A DNA stretch of 64,000 bases from Volutella citrinella (Eukaryota > Ascomycota > Sordariomycetes > Hypocreales > Nectriaceae), in the NCBI GenBank assembly GCA_034401135.1, contig JAWZSP010000004.1, forward strand, positions 558,001 through 622,000. Direction: 5' to 3'. Shown one piece after another: positions 58,352-64,000 of this stretch. How positions within the stretch are numbered: the stretch's first letter is position 1; every line of letters starts with the position of its first letter. The position numbers and the translations under genes are program-made. The notes beneath the pieces were generated by a model that did not search any database, had not been told where the DNA came from, and worked only from the letters and a program-made list of their open reading frames with translations.

Positions 58352-61300
58352 CTTGAAGATTGTATTTAGTGGAGAGTCCGGAGAATCGAAAGATGTAAAA
58401 GTGAATGGAGTGGAAATTGGTTCCTTGAGAGAGTGATGGAATCTGTGAGAGAAGAAGAATAAAGAGAAGACCTGGAAGAGGAACGAAGGCTGAAGAGTCT
58501 TGGTTTGGATGGTGAGGTTTCCTTTCCTGTGGGCGGGACGTGATGGTTTAAGTATCCAATTTCGCCCTGCAAGAGAAGCCGTGTGGAAGGATTCGAGACC
58601 CAATAGGCGCACCAAACGACAACGGCCCTCCAAAGAAGCCTAGCTACAGGAGCACGAGCCAATCAAGCGGGCGGAGGACAGTGTGTTGGGGGTTGATGTC
58701 TTCCGGCTTCCAGGGCTCCCTGCCTCTCCAACTCTTGGCTGCGAAGGGGGGGCCCACAATCTAGGACACAACGGCTGCTAGGGTATGGCTGAAGCTTGAC
58801 TGGACGCTTGGAGATTTCCAAGGGTTGCAATGTCACAGGGCCGAGATTGGCGCATAAGGTACTGGGGCCCATCTTGGTTTCGTGATGGGGCCGTGGTGAG
58901 GCAGGACGACGAGCTCGGGTTGGCGGTGAATCGTTGGAAGCGTCGATGAGATACCACCGAGGGAGTGGAAGAGAATCCTCGGGCAGGTACAAGATGTTGT
59001 CAAGATGCATCCCACTCCTCAAGGGTACTCTGCATAACGCCATCGATTTGGGGGCCGCCACACCCGTTGGACATCCTGTTTCATGTGCTGCCTCTACGTC
59101 ACGGGGCGTCCTGCCAGAGTGACAGAGTCGGCAGTTGCCGTCCCAGAAAGCCCCTCTGCTCCATCTTGGACCCCTTGGCAGAGAATCAGCCCTGCGAGGC
59201 ATGCCGTGGCATATTACCAGCATCATGGGTTGCGGATGGTGGGCTGACCTAGCGTATTGTTGCATCGATGGGCGGAAACGGCAAGGCTTTGTTGCAGGCA
59301 TCTCGAGATGGGGAGGGCAACCCACTCGTCTGCCAAGAGGGCAATTATTCGACTGGACTGGATTCATCAAAGCGCCGCTCCACAGTTTCATGTACTGACG
59401 GGACCAGGTTGGGATGCACTGACCATTGATACAGCTGGCTACACCGCATCCCATGGAATGGGAGTGGACCCTAGCCAACGGTTACATTACCAACTATCAT
59501 ATTGAAGACAATGGGAGAGGAGCTCTCTTGGACACCCCAGCGGCCAGCCTTCCAGCCTCACAGCACTGGCGACGACTGTTGAGTTATTCTGGCAACTAAA
59601 GTACTACCTAAAGGTAACTCACCTGGCAATTCTGGCCTCCTAAAAATGCCACATCTCTCCCGTCGTTATTAGACAAATTATAGCATAAAATTGGTGCTGC
59701 ACCCCCCAATGCCGCCTACCAGCCAGCGCGAGATGAGCCCCCCAAACTGCGTGCCAGGAACCTTTGTTACCCAGGCCCCAAAAATGGACAGGGCAGTGCT
59801 CCCTGAGCCTGCGCGCATTTGTCTGTCTGCCTTGGAGAGTGGCCTCTCGCAGGTTCAAAATCGCATAGTGGCCCCTCCCCGATCCCGGGCGACAAGACCC
59901 CGAGCATTTCCGGATTGGGGACCCCTGGCGGCGCTCCCGATGGGGTTCCCCGTCCAAGATCCCCGGGCGGATCCCCGGGCTGGGCGATGACAGGACGGCT
60001 GGTCCCCGAGCAAAAATCCAGGGGTCCATCCAGCAGCAGCTTGGATCTCGGTCTCAGCCTTAGGTGACCTTCCAGGGGTTTCCGCTTTGGTGATCGTGGC
60101 CCATGATCCACTGATGCCCACTACCAACGTCCGGGGCGGGCATGGTCGACGGGGTGGCGATTCCGCTTGCTCGAGGCCCTCCCGCTGCTGCTTTGAAATT
60201 TTGATTGCCATCTTCTCCCCCTACAACCGTATTGCCGACGCACTAGGGCCCGCTCATTGTAGAAGTGGTGTGCTAGGCGAGCGGCCGATGCGCTCCACAG
60301 TCCTCGACTGCCCGTTGTTGAGGTGCATGGCGTGACAGGAAATCCAAAGTCCTGGGAGGTATTGGAGTAACTGAGGGCGAGGGTCAAACTGGCAAAATCT
60401 TTGAGGTTTGTTGACTCCTTTGCCAACACACGCGCATGGATCACAGTCTTCAGAAGCAACCCAAAGACCACAACGAATCTGCAATGGCCTCGCAGAGACC
60501 CGTCCAAGGCGGAATCCGAAATCTTCATAATAATTAACACCGCCTGTTAACGCCGCCAGCGCTGGACTTGCTGGGGAGACCCATTCAGGTCCATGCCGGG
60601 GGATGAATGAATACCCCCCAGCCCCCGCCTCAGGGGTCATGGACACTGCCATGATACGCCCAATTTAGTATGAGACTTCCAAGGCAGAATCTTGTAGGTT
60701 GGTGCTGGATCATAACATTGCGCGGTATCAACATCTATGGTTACCACATGCCCCTTTTCTTGACGAGGTGATTTTATTGCTTCGCTCTGGATCTAATCGC
60801 GTGCTTCTGGTTCAACCTCGCAGTTTGCCCGGCACTCGAAGAAAGGTCGAGTTGGGCTGAATCCGGCCAGTTCTGTTCTCACGATCGTCTTTACTCAAAG
60901 TATTAATAGGCCCGAGTGATGCAGAAGTTGTCTCAAGTCAAGCAGAGTGCTCCATTGAGAGCACAAGCGAGATCCCGAGATCCCAAGCCACTCCCTCATG
61001 AGATCGTTGCGACGGTTGAGGAAACCCGTCACGGATCCACATGCGCAGCAACGGCTGTGGCCGATCACACGAAAAGGTACTCTTGTTAGCCCCCTGGAAA
61101 AACTAACATTGGCAGTGTGGCGAGTCATGCCTCGGTGAACTGCGGGATGTCTGTTTATGCCCGTGGCAAGATGGTATACAGCAGTCTGGGCTTGGAGATA
61201 CCGACGGCCCCATCCTGACAGCCGCAGACGGGGTAATTCTGAAAGGAGCTGGCAGCAGGTAATTTCATTCTTCCAATTCCCCCCTGCTCTAGGACTGTCC

Positions 61301-62528
61301 CATGCTTGTACGACTTGTCGAACTGGGCCCAGTGCGACGGGTAATGTGACTCTTTATAGTGACTGACGAGGTCCCCAGCCCCGAAGATTCAGCGTCCTCT
61401 GTTGAGCCAACTGGAAAACGAAGCTCTAGAGATGTAGCCAAGCCCATATCATTGATAAGGGGCTGCCTTTCTTTTGTCGGCCTTTGAACTAGCCTGGACA
61501 GTGTCGAAAAAACAGTCAATGTTGACGATGTCGAGTCTCTCCGGGCGTGAGACTACATACCCTTTCTCTGAAAACCGCCGTTGGTTGTCATTGTAACTTC
61601 GCGAAGGTCCCTAAGGCTTTTGCCGGCAACACCAGTTAAGGGGCCCCTCGAAACACTTCATACGCTTGATAGTAGCTGACCTTGCCTCTTGCAGACACCA
61701 TGCTCAATGTTGCAGTAGCGGCACTTGGTTCTTTTCACATCAAATCAGTGACAATCAAATTCGGGATACAGAATCGGCGGTGAGGGCGTTGCCAATGTCA
61801 ACATTGCACCACAGACTCCCAAACCAGTCCCTGTTTGTTCCGCTCGCCCAATCTATCTAACTACTTAGCATTTAGTCGTCAGGTGGTGCTGTAATCCACC
61901 TGTGACCAAGAGCTCCGCCCAGCCCCTTGCCTTCTAGCTAATATGAGCCTGGGTGAGGCGGGCAATGGCAAGTCCCAGGTCTGCTCTAAGAGTTAGCCAG
62001 TAAGTGTTCCTAACTAGGGCTCAGATGCTCATTGCGCTAACCCCATATTGTGATGTACGGAGTGTTCAGCATGCTTTGGCCCGGACGCCAGGCGCGTTGA
62101 GTTGAAAGCTACACCCCCTCATGCACACGAGAGGCGGAAGAAACTCCTTTCAATTGCTTTGATAGACACTTGAATCCAGTATGTCTTTCCAATTATACTA
62201 TACTAACAGGTAACATACTATGTTCTGGTGACTAATTATGAACAGTGAATAAACCAAGGCTTCATTTGGCTTCTTTCTCGTCCTGGGTCGTTGCTCTCCA
62301 ATAGTTGAGCAATAAAGGCTCATCTTCAACCAGGCTTCGTTGGCGTCAGAGCCCTTGGAGATGGTAAGTAAGCGAAATGCTTGTGTTTCCATATCCGTCT
62401 TGACTAGCACAGAGAATAGTACTAATTCTAGCTGCCAGCAGTTCTTTGGGCCAGCCTATCCCTTGCCACGCAAAGACCCCAATACGACAGCCCTTGGGAG
62501 GCGTTCCTGATGTGGTGTCTCACAAGGC
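58352..62528. other. Long gene-poor region
   Basis: 4.2 kb between the small secreted protein and pectate lyase genes. A short inverted repeat TACCT-AA-AGGTA lies at 59605-59616. Many ORFs on both strands (for example 58663-59478 and 60254-60652, minus) show no family features. No gene is called. Confidence 0.45.
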
Positions 62529-63497
62529 TTAACGGGGCCCAGCACAACGTTGGACGAGGCTGGGGATGTCCTTGGCAGCATCGAGAGAGAACTGGTAAGA
62601 CGGCTTGACGGGATCAAACTTGAGCTTCTCCTGCCCGGCCACATGCCTGCTCCCCTTCTTTCCAGTATCCTTGGCGCCTGTCGTAGCGTCATAGACGTTG
62701 CCGCTGGCCTCGGCATACGCATACACATCGTACATGAACTGGTGCGGGTTCTTGACGTCCTTGAAGTAGTTGATCTGGATGAGCACAGAGCCATAGGAGC
62801 CGAAGCCGATACACACGCCGTTGCCCTTTGAGTTGTAGTAGTTGTTGTAGATGTGGCCCTCGCCGTACATGACACGCGGCATGCGCTGGTCGACGTTTTG
62901 CGCGAACCAGTTGTGGTGGTACGTGACGCGCAGCTTGCCGTCGTCCTCGGGGTGGTCGCCGCCGCCGGAGCCGACCAGGCTGGCCAGGCGGTGGTCCTTT
63001 GAGGCGCTGCTGTACCAGAACTTGCACCACGAGACGGTCTGCAGGTCCGACTCGTTGGTGATGTCGAGGAGGCCGTCGCCCGCGTCCCAGATGTTGAGGT
63101 GGTCGTACCAGATGTGGTGCGACTTCCGCGAGGCGATGGTGTCGGCAGTGGAGCCGGCCTGGATGTTGAGGTTCTTGATGATGATGTTGCTGACGCCGGA
63201 CATGGCGAAGCCGCCGATGATTTTGGCGTTTGCGTCTTGCCCCTTGATGGTCTTGTCGCTGGCGACCTGGACTGCCTCTCCTGTGTTGATGGTGCCCTTG
63301 ACGATGATGACACGGGGCCCGGATGCCTTGGCTGCGTTCCTCAAGTCATTGGCGTTGGTGACGGTGACGGGGGAGGCATTTCCGCCGCCGGTTGTGCTGC
63401 CCGAGACGGTGGCATAACCGTTGGCTCCTGGGTCTGGGCAGCTCTGGGAGAGGGCCAGGCCGAGTAGCGAGTACAAGGCAAGGATATCGGCTTTCAT
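62529..63497 (-). CDS. Secreted pectate lyase, polysaccharide lyase family 1
   Basis: Cleaves de-esterified pectin (polygalacturonate) by beta-elimination, calcium-dependent in this family, outside the cell. Intronless, 322 aa from the ATG at 63497; upstream residues in the frame are leader. Signal peptide MKADILALYSLLGLALS, residues 1-17. Conserved PL1 blocks: GTTGGGNASPVTVTN-like start (STTGGGN, 34-40), HHIWYDHLNIWDAGDGLLDIT (127-147), the calcium-region VGSGGGDHPEDDG and the catalytic Arg205/Arg208 in VDQRMPRVMYGEGHIYNNYY. The Asp-rich calcium segment and QRMPR motif separate it from the pectin lyase at 19.3 kb. A TATA box lies 108 bp upstream. Together the two lyases attack different pectin forms. 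Confidence 0.94.
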   Translation of the reverse strand: MKADILALYSLLGLALSQSCPDPGANGYATVSGSTTGGGNASPVTVTNANDLRNAAKASGPRVIIVKGTINTGEAVQVASDKTIKGQDANAKIIGGFAMSGVSNIIIKNLNIQAGSTADTIASRKSHHIWYDHLNIWDAGDGLLDITNESDLQTVSWCKFWYSSASKDHRLASLVGSGGGDHPEDDGKLRVTYHHNWFAQNVDQRMPRVMYGEGHIYNNYYNSKGNGVCIGFGSYGSVLIQINYFKDVKNPHQFMYDVYAYAEASGNVYDATTGAKDTGKKGSRHVAGQEKLKFDPVKPSYQFSLDAAKDIPSLVQRCAGPR

Positions 63498-64000
63498 TGT
63501 TGGGTGTTGATTCAAGTCGCTATTGGGAGGAAGCGTCCAGGGAGCCAAGAAGACAGTGAATAGAGCATAGTGTTCTGTTATACCTATGCACTCTCTTCCC
63601 CAGCTTTTATATGTAGTAGTCGTTCCGGAATTTCGGCGTGGCTCCCTGGCGTTTGAGCGAGCTGAGGTTCAACTGGGCTGAATCTGGGGACTTTATGGGC
63701 TCATTGACCATTAGTTCTCGCGGATGAGCTGTTTGCGGCGTTGACACCCCCCGTCGACCGTTCTTTGAAGCGAGTCTTGCCAAATGTGGGAGTTGTTTCG
63801 CAAAGGGGCGCTTGTAATAGGCCTATTGCAGACTATACTGTAGCTGGGGAATGACGGTGAATACGACCAAGGCTTTCAGTTCCTGCTCTGTGATTGGACT
63901 GCGCCCTCCAAATGGTTAGGGTGATCTGTCTCATGCTCTGCTTCAGGCACCTTAATTTACGGAGCCTGTCTCCCCGGATCTCTAAACGGGGGCTTCTTCC
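63498..64000. other. Upstream region of pectate lyase, to window end
   Basis: Promoter-side sequence of the lyase with its TATA box. No gene is seen up to the right edge. Confidence 0.5.
63605..63611 (-). promoter_or_regulatory. TATA box (TATAAAA) of pectate lyase
   Basis: On the minus strand TATAAAA occurs 108 bp before the start codon at 63497, the same layout as the pectin lyase gene. Confidence 0.5.

Overview
This window is nuclear DNA of a filamentous ascomycete (Pezizomycotina, most likely Sordariomycetes). The evidence is short introns of about 55-150 bp with GTNNGT donors and CTAAC/CTGAC branch sites, strong C-ending codon bias in several genes, and recognisably fungal proteins (Rpo41, Atp25, Arc1, 2EXR, fungal rhodopsin-domain protein). 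The species cannot be named from the sequence alone. Two secreted pectin-degrading lyases suggest a plant-associated lifestyle.

Layout. 0-8 kb is a mitochondrial block: atp25 (minus, cut by the left edge) head-to-head with the mitochondrial RNA polymerase gene rpo41 (plus), then sdh2 (minus). 9-23 kb is accessory: a 2EXR protein, two small Cys-rich minus-strand ORFs that look like paralogs, a secreted amidase, a seven-helix rhodopsin-domain protein, a pectin lyase and a cinnamyl-type alcohol dehydrogenase. 23-24.7 kb holds a Cys/His zinc-finger-like protein. 27.4-33.1 kb is one very large ankyrin-type protein (1843 aa) with a C-terminal coiled coil. 33.4-36.2 kb is a LSH/DDM1/MUS-30-type SNF2 ATPase, divergent from methionine aminopeptidase 2 (36.8-38.4 kb). 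39-42 kb holds an Arc1-type tRNA-binding protein and a SAM methyltransferase, with a decayed copy of the methyltransferase's last exon between them. After a gene-poor stretch, 47.7-49.0 kb encodes a homolog of the 2-oxoglutarate-dependent ethylene-forming enzyme with a presequence that looks mitochondrial. 53-56 kb has a quinone oxidoreductase convergent with UDP-glucose 4-epimerase. 57.8-58.4 kb is a small secreted protein, and 62.5-63.5 kb a pectate lyase.

How genes relate. Atp25, Rpo41 and Sdh2 all serve the mitochondrion, and presequence-like N-termini on the ethylene-forming-enzyme homolog, the quinone oxidoreductase and possibly a GUG-initiated Arc1 isoform extend this theme. The two polysaccharide lyases and the small secreted protein form an outward-facing set. 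No rRNA, tRNA, CRISPR or intact transposon was recognised. Several intergenic stretches (42.3-47.5, 49.0-53.0, 58.4-62.5 kb) are long and hold no supportable gene. All exon coordinates are hand-derived from splice signals and reading frame and have no transcript support.
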